Origin: Leucobacter sp. L43
GTDB taxonomy: Bacteria; Actinomycetota; Actinomycetes; Actinomycetales; Microbacteriaceae
NCBI RefSeq assembly: GCF_016597785.1
Contig: NZ_JAENJG010000001.1
Location: 1,240,001-1,304,000 of the forward strand
Length of the DNA stretch: 64,000 nucleotides
Reading direction: 5' to 3'
Positions 55,941 to 64,000 of the stretch are shown one piece after another. A program made the translations under genes and the position numbers. Each line of letters starts with the position of its first letter. Positions within the stretch are counted from its first letter, which is position 1. The notes beneath the pieces were generated by a model. The model was given only the letters and a program-made list of their open reading frames with translations, made no database searches and was not told where the DNA came from.

Positions 55941-58900
55941 CTACGGGGTCTGCGGCGGAGTCTCCGGGTCGGGATCGCCGCCCGGGTCCGGCGGTGTTGG
56001 CGCTGCGCATATTGGGACGTTGATGGTCGCGGCGTTGAGCTGGTACGGATTGCCCCAGCCGCCCCAGGAGATTGCGACAGGCATATTCGTGCCCGCCGCG
56101 GTGCCCGCCTGCGGCCGGGCGTACTGCGGATCTGCACCGGTGAAGGTGAACATCTCGCGCAGCTCTGATTCGTTCGGCGGATTCGACGCGTCGTAGCAGA
56201 CGCCCGGGTCCGGCTTGAGCTGAACAGTGATCGGGTTCGGCGCATTCCGCCACTGAACTGCGGAGCTCGACGAGCAGCTGCCGCCGTCATTCGGGTCACC
56301 GGCGCACTGCATCACGGTCATCCCGGGTTCGAAGACGAACCTCGCATCACCCGTGTTGCTGAAGCGCAGTTCGGCTCCATCAGCTTTCGTGATCTCGAGC
56401 GCGATCTCATCTCCGTTCTTCACGAAATCGTACGTCGCCGTCGTACCGCTCACCACCGGGTCCTGAGCGATGGTGAATCGCACCGTGGGGGCGTCCAATT
56501 CGCGACCGATGATCGTTCGGCCTGTCTCCGCGACGCTCACTCCGTATTCGCTCTGCATGCACACTCTCGCGTGGTACCAGCGATACTTCTGCAATCCCGT
56601 GAAGTTCGGGGAGTTCTGGCCGCCGTCCGTGCAGCTGCCGATGCTCTGCGACGCCCGCGCGATCGCATATTTCGTGGTGACGGCTTCTCCGGTGTGCGCA
56701 CCGGCCGCATCGACGCCGACGGCGGCGGACGTGTCGCCGGTGCTCGTGAGAGTGGCGCTGTTCAAGCGCGGAGCACCGATGACGAACCCGTCGCCCTGCG
56801 CCGCGGCGCCCGTGTTCGATCCGCCGCCGATCTCGGGAACGTCGAACTTGGTCGTCGGGGTGACCGTGAACGAGATCGGCCCGACCGAGAGCCCGGGGTA
56901 GTCCCGGCTCCCCTGCGAGCCGTCGATCGTGCCGCCGTCGACGCCCCGGTATGAAACGGCGAACTGCCTGGTGTCGTTCGAGCCCGAAACCGAGAGTCGC
57001 ACTCCACCGGTCGACTGATCCTGGTTCCCCGGGTTCTTGATCGACTCGACCGTGACCTTCGGGGCGGCAGGGGCTGCGTACGCCCACGCGGTCACCGAGG
57101 TGGATGCTGCGGACGAGCCGACGCCGTTCACTGCGACGGCAGTGAACTCGTGCTTCTCGCCGTTGGCGAGCCCGGAGGCGACGCACTGGAACGAGGAGCC
57201 GCCGACCGCGTTGCAGCTCGTCGAGCCACCGCCCGAGAGGGTGACGCCCGACACGTCGGGGTGCGCCGCCCTGCCGCCGAGCGTCACCGTGAAGCTGGCG
57301 CTATCGGCCGTGTACCCGGTCTGCTGGATGCTGGGCCGGCTCGGGATCCCCTGCGCGTCGAACTCGATGACGCCTTCGCCGGTGCGCCCCTGGGCGTCCA
57401 CCACGGTGAAGCCGACGCGGCACGTGCCGCCGATCTCGGGGCCTCCCGGCCACGACACCGAGACGCCGGAGTCGCCGACGCGCGTGAAACTGCCGTACGA
57501 GCACCCGGCACCGCTCACTGCGGCCAGTTTGAGCCCGCCGCCGCTCTTGCCCGCGAAGGGGTCGTGCTCCCCGGAGACGCCGACGAGCTCGGCGCGGCAG
57601 TCGCTCCCGACGGTGCACTGCAGCGCGACGGTCGCGCCCTTCGGCAGATCGCGCGGCGCCTGACCGACGCGCAGCGTCAACGGGGCGCGCGATTCTCCGG
57701 CGCCGCTCACCGACACCGAGAGCGACTCCTGAGTCCCGGGGACCGCGTCGGCACGGGCCTCGACCGCGAGCGATGCCCCGCTCTGCGACACCGTGAACAA
57801 GGAGCTGCCGCCCGACACGTCGAACTTCAGCTTCGACACGTCGCCTTCGCGGCCGCCCTGCCACGTGATCATGTCGGCCAGTTCGATCTTCGCGTTCGCG
57901 CCGGGGTCGATGGTGCGCGTCAGCGGCGCTGCCTGCACCGACGGTTCGTCGGGCACGACGACGACGGGTACGGGCAGCGTCGTCCACGCTTTCTGTCCGA
58001 CGAGTCGCGCCTGCATGAGGCACGTGTCATTCCACGGAGCTTCGCGACCGGCCGAGTATCGCAGGCGGTCGCTCGATACCGCCTCGCAGGTGGCCTGCGC
58101 ACGTCCCACAGCGAACGGCTCGCGGCGCAGCTCAACGCGATCGCCGGATCCGATGTCGACGAGGTCGCCGACGGCGGCCTCCCGTTGCTCGTTCTCATCG
58201 ACTTTGATGGGCTGCAGATCGGGCTTGAGCGTGAGCCGCAGCTCGTCGAGCGGAGGCATGATGAGGAGCCCGTACGATGCGACGTCCTGGCCGGTCGCGT
58301 CGGTACCCGACAGTTTGAAGACCACCGTGTCACCGCTCGCCCGGTACTCGCCCGAGATCTTCGAACCCGAGACCCGGTAGCCCTCACCAGAGCCAGCCCA
58401 CAGCGACATCCGCAGGGTGGACACGTCGCCGGTCGCCCAGCGCACCTTGTCGGTGATGACGTCAACGCCGCCGGCCGCGAGCTCCGCGCGATCGCGCACG
58501 TTCAGCACCGTGTCGCTGATGGTCGGCGCTTGCGCTCCCACGCGTTCGGACGTGTGCACGACGATGAGACCGTCGGCGGTGCTCTTCGTGGTCTCCGAGC
58601 GAATCGTGTACCGGTAGGAGACGGCGCCCAGATCGTCGCCGGGCTGCACGGATACGCGCCCCTCCGAGAGCTTCGAGAGGTCGAGTCGTTTGGCCAGCTG
58701 CTTCGCTTCGCTGCTGTTCGCACCGCCTGCGACATTGGGCACGACCGACTCGATCGTGAGCTTGCCGCCGGACGGATCGATGTCATTGTCGAGCGGTCGC
58801 ACCACCGCTGGGTCGCTCTTCGGTGTCAGACGGAGGTAGTCGGTCGACGCGACGATCGCGCTGGATTCCGCGGACGGCACGATGATCACCGTGAGCGCGC

Positions 58901-61900
58901 CGGTGCCCGATCCTCCCTGCGCATCACGGACGGTGTACGAGAGCTGCACGGAGCCCGCGGTCGCACTCGCGAGCGCCGCGATGTCGAATCCGTTGCCCGC
59001 CGAGTTGACGGTCGCCGACACGGCGGCCTCGGCATCGGTGTCGACCGCGACGAGACGCACTCGGTCTCCGTCCGGGTCGACCCCGGAGAGCGGCACGCGC
59101 ACCTGCGTCGTCGAGCCAGGGCTGACGCGCGCCGTCACCGCGGCGGGCTCGGGATCGCGGTTCGAGCCGTCGGGCAGCACTGTCACGATCACAGAGCCCA
59201 CGTCTCCTGCAGCCGGATCGCTCGCCCCGTACGCGGTGTAGCTCAGTCGATAGGTGCCCGGCTGCTTCGGTGCGAGATATCGCAGCACGTTGCCAGAAGC
59301 GAACGCGAGCTCACCCTTCGTTCCAGACCCGACGATCTCCGGGTCGAGCAGCAGGCGCTCCCCGGGGGCCGCCACGTCGTTGTCGAGCACACGGATGTCG
59401 ACGACCGAACCGGCGCGGACGGTCGCGGAGTCTGCCACCGCGATCGCACCGGTGGCGCCCGTATCCGGAACCTGGAACACCGTGAGCTTGCCCTCCGCCC
59501 GCGCCTCTCCCTCGGCGACGGTGACATCGACGGAACCGATCCGGCCGGCACTGCCATCCGCGGTGCTGCCCGCGACGCGCACCTGCGCATGATCGATGAT
59601 GTCGGCCTGCAGGTCGCCGTCGGCGATGTCGGCGCCGGCCACCGAGAGCGACCGAGAGGCGGCACCGGGGATCGCATCGAGTATCTCCACCGTCGCGTCG
59701 GTGAGCGGTCGTACGAACGCGCGCAGTGCCGGCAGCGCGAGTGGTGGTCCGGCGGGAGTGGCGGTGACGCGCAGCTGCCCGGTGACCTCGCCGCCGGTAA
59801 CGGTGTCGCGCACGGTCACGGTGACGGCCGCGGTACCCGCTGCGGCCGCCTTGATCTCGACCGCGCCGCTGGTCGGCTGCGGCGCGACCTGCACGGTGCC
59901 GCTCGGGTCGGTGGCGTCGAGCAGCGCGAACGAGCCCGACCCGCCGGCAACCCGGTCGAGCGGACGCACGGTCGCGGTCCGGCCCACCTGAATGGTCGTC
60001 GCCGTCGCCGTGAACTCGGGTGTCGCACTCGGGTCGACGGCGAGGGTCAGCTCCCGCTGCGCTTCTTCACCACGGCCGTCGCGCACGGTGACGCGCAGGG
60101 CGACGTCGGAGGCGCCGGCATTCGGATCCGTGTGCCGAATGCCGAGACGCCCGTCGGCGGTGACGATCGCGCGCACGGGATCCTCCGACCGCACAGCCTC
60201 GGCCGCAGCCAGCGTCATGACATCGCCTTCTGGGTCGACCCACCCCTCCAGAACGGGGTACACGAGGGTGCCGCCCGGAGCCAGCGACGGCACGCGCCAT
60301 TCGCGCTGGCAGCCTTCCACCGGGCACCATGCGGGCGCCGTGTTGACGTCTTCGTCTGCGACGGTGAGGGTGACGGTCGCCGGCTCAGACACGAGCCCGC
60401 CGTCGGTCACCCGATAGGTGAAGGTCGCACTGCCGCTCGCGTCGGCGGCTGGCTGCACGGTGAGCGACTGCCCGTCCGGCATGAGCTGCAGCGCACCGAA
60501 CGACTCGGGAAGACCCTGCTCGCCGATCGATTCCGGCACGATCGTGAGCACATCGCGCTTGTTCGCGTCGAAGTCGTTCAGCAGCACCGGGAGCGGGGCC
60601 GGCTCCCCCGCGCGCACTCCGAATGCGTCGTCCACAGCGGTCGGGGGCACCTGCTCGGTCACGTCTTCCACGACGACCGTGCCGCGATCTTCTTTCGGCG
60701 GGTCTGAGATGGTCCACTGCGAGAGCGGGATCAGCTCGCCTCCTGGCAGCGTCCACAGCATGCCGGTGCGCATCTCGTTGAGCACGCCGCGTTCACCGTT
60801 CGAGCGGATCACCGGCAGCAGGTCGCCCGATTCCCGCGCCGAATCGTCGAGCACGAGCGGCTTCTCCCCCTCGTCGGTGGTCCAGAGCGCTCCCGAGTTC
60901 TGCCCGATCCACGCCGCATAGGCGGTCTGCCCGATGTACACGGGCTGCGCCGGCGTACCAGTGGTCTCGACGACGCGCTCCGCGGCCCCCTCGGTGTCCA
61001 CCGCGGTGAGGCCGCTGGTGTCGGCGATCAGCACCGTGCGACCCTCCCGGGTGCCATCACCACCGCTGGCTTGCAACCTCGCCGAGCCATCGAGCTCGAG
61101 GGTCACCGACGGGGCGCCCTCGCGCCACAGTTCACCGTTCTCAGGGTCGAGCAGCACCCAGTCCCCGCTCACCAGGGCGAGTTGGGGCGCAGGGGCGTCA
61201 CCGGCTGCAGCAGGCACTTCGGCTGCACCGCCGACGAACTCCCGACGCGAGACCTCGTACTCCCGCACGGCGTCCTCGTCGCTCGAGAAGAGCGCCATTC
61301 GGCCCGAGTCGGTCACGGCGATCGCGGCGGCGCGGTACGACGAGCCGCCGTCGACGCTCTCCGCTTCGGTGTCCGCCTCCGCATCGCCGCCCGCATCGTC
61401 TGCTCCCTCGTTCACGAGAGGATCAACGCGTTCGAGCGATGTCAGGCGGGACTCGAGATCGGCGAGTGCGCGGTCGTCACCGGAGAGGTCGGGGGCGGAG
61501 CCGCCCGGCCCGCCGAGCGCGGTCATCGACGGGTCGGCGATGAGCTCACCGGCGTAGACGGCGCCCGATTCGGTGCGCACCGCGACGAACCGCCCGGCGC
61601 TCACCACTTCCCGCGTGCCGTCGGGCAGGCGCACCGCCGCTGCCGCGCCCTCCGATGCCGCGCCTTCCGGGTCGGCGGCTTCGCTGTCGGAGACCGGAGA
61701 GGCAGTCGCCCCGTCATCGTCAGCGCCGGCCGCTTCGGCATCATCGGTCGCGGCATCCTGGCCTGCTCCGGCGCGGTCCCCGAGGTCTACGGGGTCTCCT
61801 GCGTCGAGCGGCCACGCGCGACCGTTGCCGTGCGACAGCACGGCGGCACTCGCCCCCGACTGAAGCACGCCGCTCGGGTCGGCCACTTTGCGTACGACGT

Positions 61901-62108
61901 CGATCTCACCCGTGTCGGTGTTGACGCGCGCATACTGCCCGGCCTCGCGAGCCACCCACACGCCGGGCTCTGCGCGAGGGGTCTCACGGGCGTCGTACCC
62001 GTTCGCGATCACCGCAACCGTGGCGATGAGCGCGCACGAGACGACGCCGGCGATCCACCACTGCAGCCGCCGAAATCTCTCGCGCCCCTCGCTCGGCGCC
62101 GCACTCAC
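55941..62108 (-). CDS. 2055-residue surface protein with Ig-like and fibronectin-type repeats
   Basis: One membrane helix at about 18-36 (IAGVVSCALIATVAVIANGY) with a short cytoplasmic N-terminus; the rest is extracellular, type II topology. Residues about 45-480 look like a beta-propeller-like region (VNTDTGEIDVVRK, ALVSGDWVLLDPENGELW). Then come about ten Ig/cadherin-like (tandem-95) repeats, for example TAVDDAFGVRAGEPAPLPVL, FTYRVTDGG and IRVLDNDVAAPG, and C-terminal fibronectin type III-like domains (APKVTVESIKNPGNQ). The end is Pro/Asp-rich. Starts at GTG 62108, overlapping the kinase stop (GTGA). It is close to the usual giant surface proteins found beside actinobacterial T7SS kinases; role in adhesion or wall interaction is inference. 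Confidence 0.9.
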   Translation of the reverse strand: MSAAPSEGRERFRRLQWWIAGVVSCALIATVAVIANGYDARETPRAEPGVWVAREAGQYARVNTDTGEIDVVRKVADPSGVLQSGASAAVLSHGNGRAWPLDAGDPVDLGDRAGAGQDAATDDAEAAGADDDGATASPVSDSEAADPEGAASEGAAAAVRLPDGTREVVSAGRFVAVRTESGAVYAGELIADPSMTALGGPGGSAPDLSGDDRALADLESRLTSLERVDPLVNEGADDAGGDAEADTEAESVDGGSSYRAAAIAVTDSGRMALFSSDEDAVREYEVSRREFVGGAAEVPAAAGDAPAPQLALVSGDWVLLDPENGELWREGAPSVTLELDGSARLQASGGDGTREGRTVLIADTSGLTAVDTEGAAERVVETTGTPAQPVYIGQTAYAAWIGQNSGALWTTDEGEKPLVLDDSARESGDLLPVIRSNGERGVLNEMRTGMLWTLPGGELIPLSQWTISDPPKEDRGTVVVEDVTEQVPPTAVDDAFGVRAGEPAPLPVLLNDFDANKRDVLTIVPESIGEQGLPESFGALQLMPDGQSLTVQPAADASGSATFTYRVTDGGLVSEPATVTLTVADEDVNTAPAWCPVEGCQREWRVPSLAPGGTLVYPVLEGWVDPEGDVMTLAAAEAVRSEDPVRAIVTADGRLGIRHTDPNAGASDVALRVTVRDGRGEEAQRELTLAVDPSATPEFTATATTIQVGRTATVRPLDRVAGGSGSFALLDATDPSGTVQVAPQPTSGAVEIKAAAAGTAAVTVTVRDTVTGGEVTGQLRVTATPAGPPLALPALRAFVRPLTDATVEILDAIPGAASRSLSVAGADIADGDLQADIIDHAQVRVAGSTADGSAGRIGSVDVTVAEGEARAEGKLTVFQVPDTGATGAIAVADSATVRAGSVVDIRVLDNDVAAPGERLLLDPEIVGSGTKGELAFASGNVLRYLAPKQPGTYRLSYTAYGASDPAAGDVGSVIVTVLPDGSNRDPEPAAVTARVSPGSTTQVRVPLSGVDPDGDRVRLVAVDTDAEAAVSATVNSAGNGFDIAALASATAGSVQLSYTVRDAQGGSGTGALTVIIVPSAESSAIVASTDYLRLTPKSDPAVVRPLDNDIDPSGGKLTIESVVPNVAGGANSSEAKQLAKRLDLSKLSEGRVSVQPGDDLGAVSYRYTIRSETTKSTADGLIVVHTSERVGAQAPTISDTVLNVRDRAELAAGGVDVITDKVRWATGDVSTLRMSLWAGSGEGYRVSGSKISGEYRASGDTVVFKLSGTDATGQDVASYGLLIMPPLDELRLTLKPDLQPIKVDENEQREAAVGDLVDIGSGDRVELRREPFAVGRAQATCEAVSSDRLRYSAGREAPWNDTCLMQARLVGQKAWTTLPVPVVVVPDEPSVQAAPLTRTIDPGANAKIELADMITWQGGREGDVSKLKFDVSGGSSLFTVSQSGASLAVEARADAVPGTQESLSVSVSGAGESRAPLTLRVGQAPRDLPKGATVALQCTVGSDCRAELVGVSGEHDPFAGKSGGGLKLAAVSGAGCSYGSFTRVGDSGVSVSWPGGPEIGGTCRVGFTVVDAQGRTGEGVIEFDAQGIPSRPSIQQTGYTADSASFTVTLGGRAAHPDVSGVTLSGGGSTSCNAVGGSSFQCVASGLANGEKHEFTAVAVNGVGSSAASTSVTAWAYAAPAAPKVTVESIKNPGNQDQSTGGVRLSVSGSNDTRQFAVSYRGVDGGTIDGSQGSRDYPGLSVGPISFTVTPTTKFDVPEIGGGSNTGAAAQGDGFVIGAPRLNSATLTSTGDTSAAVGVDAAGAHTGEAVTTKYAIARASQSIGSCTDGGQNSPNFTGLQKYRWYHARVCMQSEYGVSVAETGRTIIGRELDAPTVRFTIAQDPVVSGTTATYDFVKNGDEIALEITKADGAELRFSNTGDARFVFEPGMTVMQCAGDPNDGGSCSSSSAVQWRNAPNPITVQLKPDPGVCYDASNPPNESELREMFTFTGADPQYARPQAGTAAGTNMPVAISWGGWGNPYQLNAATINVPICAAPTPPDPGGDPDPETPPQTP

Positions 62109-63241
62109 CCGGCACCGCCGCTCATCGCCCAGATGACACTCCCGGCGCCGGCGACGACGGCGAGGGCCACTCCGGCTCCGATGAGCCCGGCGCGCCAGGG
62201 CGATGCCGGTCGATCGAGGATCAGCCCGTCGTCGTCCGTGCCTCGACGCTGCGCGAGCATCTCAGCGCGCGCCTCGGCGCGCGTCACGCGGCCGACGGTG
62301 CTCACGACGGGGCCGCGAGTGCCGGCCGGCACCGCTTCGGCGCGCGGCAGCCAGGCCTCCGCGACGATCTCGAGTGGCGTCACGTCGTAGCCGAACGTGC
62401 GCTGCAGCTGCTGCAGTGCCTCACCGAACTCCGCCATCGAGGCGTATCGCTCGTGCGGGTTCTTCCGCAGCGCCTTCGCGATGAGTTCGTCGAAGCGCTC
62501 GTAACCCTGCGCACCGGGAATCGCCTGGTACAGCGCCTTCGAAATGCGCTCGGTGAGCTTCGAACGGGAGTTCTGCGAGCGATCCGCGAGCTCGAACGGC
62601 GACCGGCCCGCGGCGAACGAGTAGAGAGTCGCACCGAGCGACCACACCTCGGTCGCGACGCTGCCGGTGCTCTGCAATCCGACCACCTCGGGGGCCGACC
62701 AGGGGATCGACATCGCCATCTCCCCGTCGAGTTCGCGCCTGCCCAGTACCTGCGCGATGCCGAAATCGGAGAGCGCCGGGCGGCCGAGCGTCGTGAGCAG
62801 CACGTTCGAGGGCTTGATGTCGCGGTGCAGCACACCGGCTCGATGCGCCGTCTCGAGCGCCCCGGCGATGCGCACACCCGCGTCCAGCACGTCGCGGAGT
62901 CGCGCCGGCTGCCCTTTGGTGAGCGCCCCCATCGAAGCGGGGCAGAACTCCATGGCGAGATACGGGTGCCCCTCGAGCGAAATGCTCGCCTGGTAGATCG
63001 AGACCACCGAAGGGTGGCTGCTCAGGCGTGCCATGACGTCGGCCTCGCTCTCGAAGACCTCCCGCAGTTCTTCGACGGCTGCCGATCCCTTCGCGGCGCC
63101 GTTCAGCACCTTCACCGCCACGAGGCGGCGCGGCATGTCCTGTTCGTACAGGAACACCTGCGCGAAGCCGCCCGACCCCAGCGGACGCACATAGCTGAAC
63201 CCCGGGATCGAGGGCGCGCCGACTGGGGCGCGCTCAGGCAC
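62105..63241 (-). CDS. Membrane Ser/Thr protein kinase
   Basis: 378 residues. Hanks-type kinase domain at about 15-270: glycine loop RPLGSGGFAQVFLY, Lys in VAVKVL, HRDIKPSNVLL catalytic loop, SDFGIA metal loop, SIPWSAPEVV activation end, and ATEVWSLGATLYSF. The C-terminus has one membrane helix (GLIGAGVALAVVAGAGSVIW) and only a few extracellular residues, so no PASTA sensor. Start is GTG 63241 (AGGGGCGG upstream); TTG 63259 is the alternative. First gene of the coupled run kinase-surface protein-MoxR-DUF58-transglutaminase-PP2C-threonine-motif protein. Probable substrate by position: the DETVVTPR protein. Confidence 0.95.
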   Translation of the reverse strand: MPERAPVGAPSIPGFSYVRPLGSGGFAQVFLYEQDMPRRLVAVKVLNGAAKGSAAVEELREVFESEADVMARLSSHPSVVSIYQASISLEGHPYLAMEFCPASMGALTKGQPARLRDVLDAGVRIAGALETAHRAGVLHRDIKPSNVLLTTLGRPALSDFGIAQVLGRRELDGEMAMSIPWSAPEVVGLQSTGSVATEVWSLGATLYSFAAGRSPFELADRSQNSRSKLTERISKALYQAIPGAQGYERFDELIAKALRKNPHERYASMAEFGEALQQLQRTFGYDVTPLEIVAEAWLPRAEAVPAGTRGPVVSTVGRVTRAEARAEMLAQRRGTDDDGLILDRPASPWRAGLIGAGVALAVVAGAGSVIWAMSGGAG

Positions 63242-63376
63242 GAGCCGCCCCTGCGGCAATCGGCCTGCACTGCATTGGCGCGCGTCGGTGCGCTGCAGCG
63301 GCTGGGGAGCAGTGTGTCACGTGAATATCCTAATCGAGGCGAAGCGCACGGAGGAGCTTATCCACAGCGGCGGAGA

Positions 63377-63417
63377 CACGTCAGCCCCCGACCGCTGAGC
63401 GGCCGGGGGCTGACGTG
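63377..63417. terminator. Large perfect inverted repeat after rplA
   Basis: 14-bp arms CACGTCAGCCCCCG and CGGGGGCTGACGTG enclose a 13-base loop that itself pairs (CCGC-TGAG-CGG). It lies 11 bases past the rplA stop. No T tract follows on the minus strand, but position and strength fit a transcript end of the ribosomal-protein operon. Confidence 0.7.
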
Positions 63418-63428
63418 AACGGTTCTGC

Positions 63429-64000
63429 TTACAGACCCGAGACGTCGAGCGGGATGCCCGGGCCGAAGGTCGTCGAAACGGCGCCCTTCTGCACGTACTT
63501 GCCCTTTGCCGACGACGGCTTCAGACGGGAGATCTCGTCGAGCACCGAGTTGATGTTGTCAGCGAGCTGCTCGGCCGTGAACGATGCCTTGCCGACGATG
63601 AAGTGCACGTTGGAGTGCTTGTCGACGCGGAATTCGATCTTGCCGCCCTTGATCTCGGTCACAGCCTTGGCTGCGTCCGGGGTCACGGTGCCGGTCTTCG
63701 GGTTGGGCATGAGGCCGCGGGGGCCGAGCACCTTACCCAGACGACCGACCTTGCCCATGAGCTCGGGGGTCGAGACAGCCGAATCGAAGTCGGTGTAGCC
63801 TGCGGCCACCTTCTCGATCAGCTCGTCGCCGCCGACCTCATCGGCGCCGGCAGCGATTGCTGCCTCAGCAGCAGCGCCCACCGCGAACACGATGACGCGC
63901 GCGGTCTTGCCGGTGCCGTGGGGCAGGCTCACGGTGCCGCGAACCATCTGGTCCGCCTTGCGGGGATCCACACCGAGCTTGACGGCGACCTCGACGGTCG
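63429..64000 (-). CDS. rplA: Ribosomal protein L1 (partial, N-terminus beyond window)
   Basis: About 190 C-terminal residues of the 50S subunit protein L1, which binds 23S rRNA and the mRNA of its own operon. The frame continues to the right edge ([21 protein letters not shown]...). L1 motifs include [34 protein letters not shown] and [17 protein letters not shown]. The GTG near 63971 is internal, not the start. Minus strand, so it follows rplK upstream, which is outside the window. Confidence 0.97.
   Translation of the reverse strand, partial: TVEVAVKLGVDPRKADQMVRGTVSLPHGTGKTARVIVFAVGAAAEAAIAAGADEVGGDELIEKVAAGYTDFDSAVSTPELMGKVGRLGKVLGPRGLMPNPKTGTVTPDAAKAVTEIKGGKIEFRVDKHSNVHFIVGKASFTAEQLADNINSVLDEISRLKPSSAKGKYVQKGAVSTTFGPGIPLDVSGL

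Noticed and set aside
57150..60707. 1185-residue plus-strand ORF inside the surface-protein gene
   Set aside because: Arg/His/Gly-rich and repeat-free; shadow of the Ig-like gene.
63259..63420. Possible small RNA or gene between kinase and rplA
   Set aside because: Only a hairpin terminator and promoter-like sequence; no ORF with a ribosome binding site.

Overview
The window is a high-GC actinobacterial chromosome segment. Gene order, WXG100/mycosin/EccB-EccC-EccD proteins, a PdtaS-type kinase, frequent GTG/TTG starts and probable leaderless promoters all suggest Microbacteriaceae, with a Leucobacter-like organism as the best guess. That placement is inference from protein style and synteny, not from a search.

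Layout. (1) 1-7.7 kb, minus strand: a small type VII secretion (T7SS) island. It holds a WXG100 protein, a small partner, a 694-aa alpha/beta hydrolase with a WXG-like N-terminus (likely effector), a lipoprotein, a YiaA/B-type membrane protein and an FHA-containing EssC/EccC-type ATPase that runs off the left edge. (2) 8-27 kb: mostly housekeeping. It holds proS, a protein O-mannosyltransferase, a PspC-type histidine kinase and LuxR regulator facing a PspC/LiaF-like membrane protein, a PdtaS-like kinase, an Rv3235-like protein, a galE-LCP-glycosyltransferase operon for the cell envelope, a second glycosyltransferase, purK-purE, MarR and GntR regulators, and an endonuclease/exonuclease/phosphatase-fold protein. 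(3) 27.4-63.2 kb: one large T7SS superlocus. Core parts are a three-ATPase EccC, two EccD-like membrane proteins on opposite strands, EccB and two mycosins. Candidate substrates are two WXG100 proteins, a cysteine-rich WXG-type protein, a PPE-like protein, two small coiled-coil proteins and a Gly/Pro-rich protein. A Ser/Thr phospho-signalling module is woven through it: a membrane Ser/Thr kinase, a PP2C phosphatase, two FHA membrane proteins and a membrane protein carrying four DETVVTPR-like threonine motifs. A MoxR-DUF58-transglutaminase module and a 2055-aa cell-surface Ig-like protein complete it. A short plus-strand cassette (DUF2510 membrane protein, small hypothetical, HEFAH metalloprotease) is embedded between EccC and the substrate operon. 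(4) 63.4-64 kb: rplA, cut by the right edge.

How it fits together. The minus-strand run from the kinase at 63.2 kb down to 49.5 kb is almost continuously translationally coupled by 4-bp GTGA overlaps or TAATG, so kinase, phosphatase and the threonine-motif protein are probably made together. The FHA proteins could read kinase output at the membrane and gate the secretion machine. No CRISPR array, rRNA, tRNA, insertion sequence or phage gene was recognised. Coding density is high, and the very long opposite-strand ORFs are GC-driven shadows.
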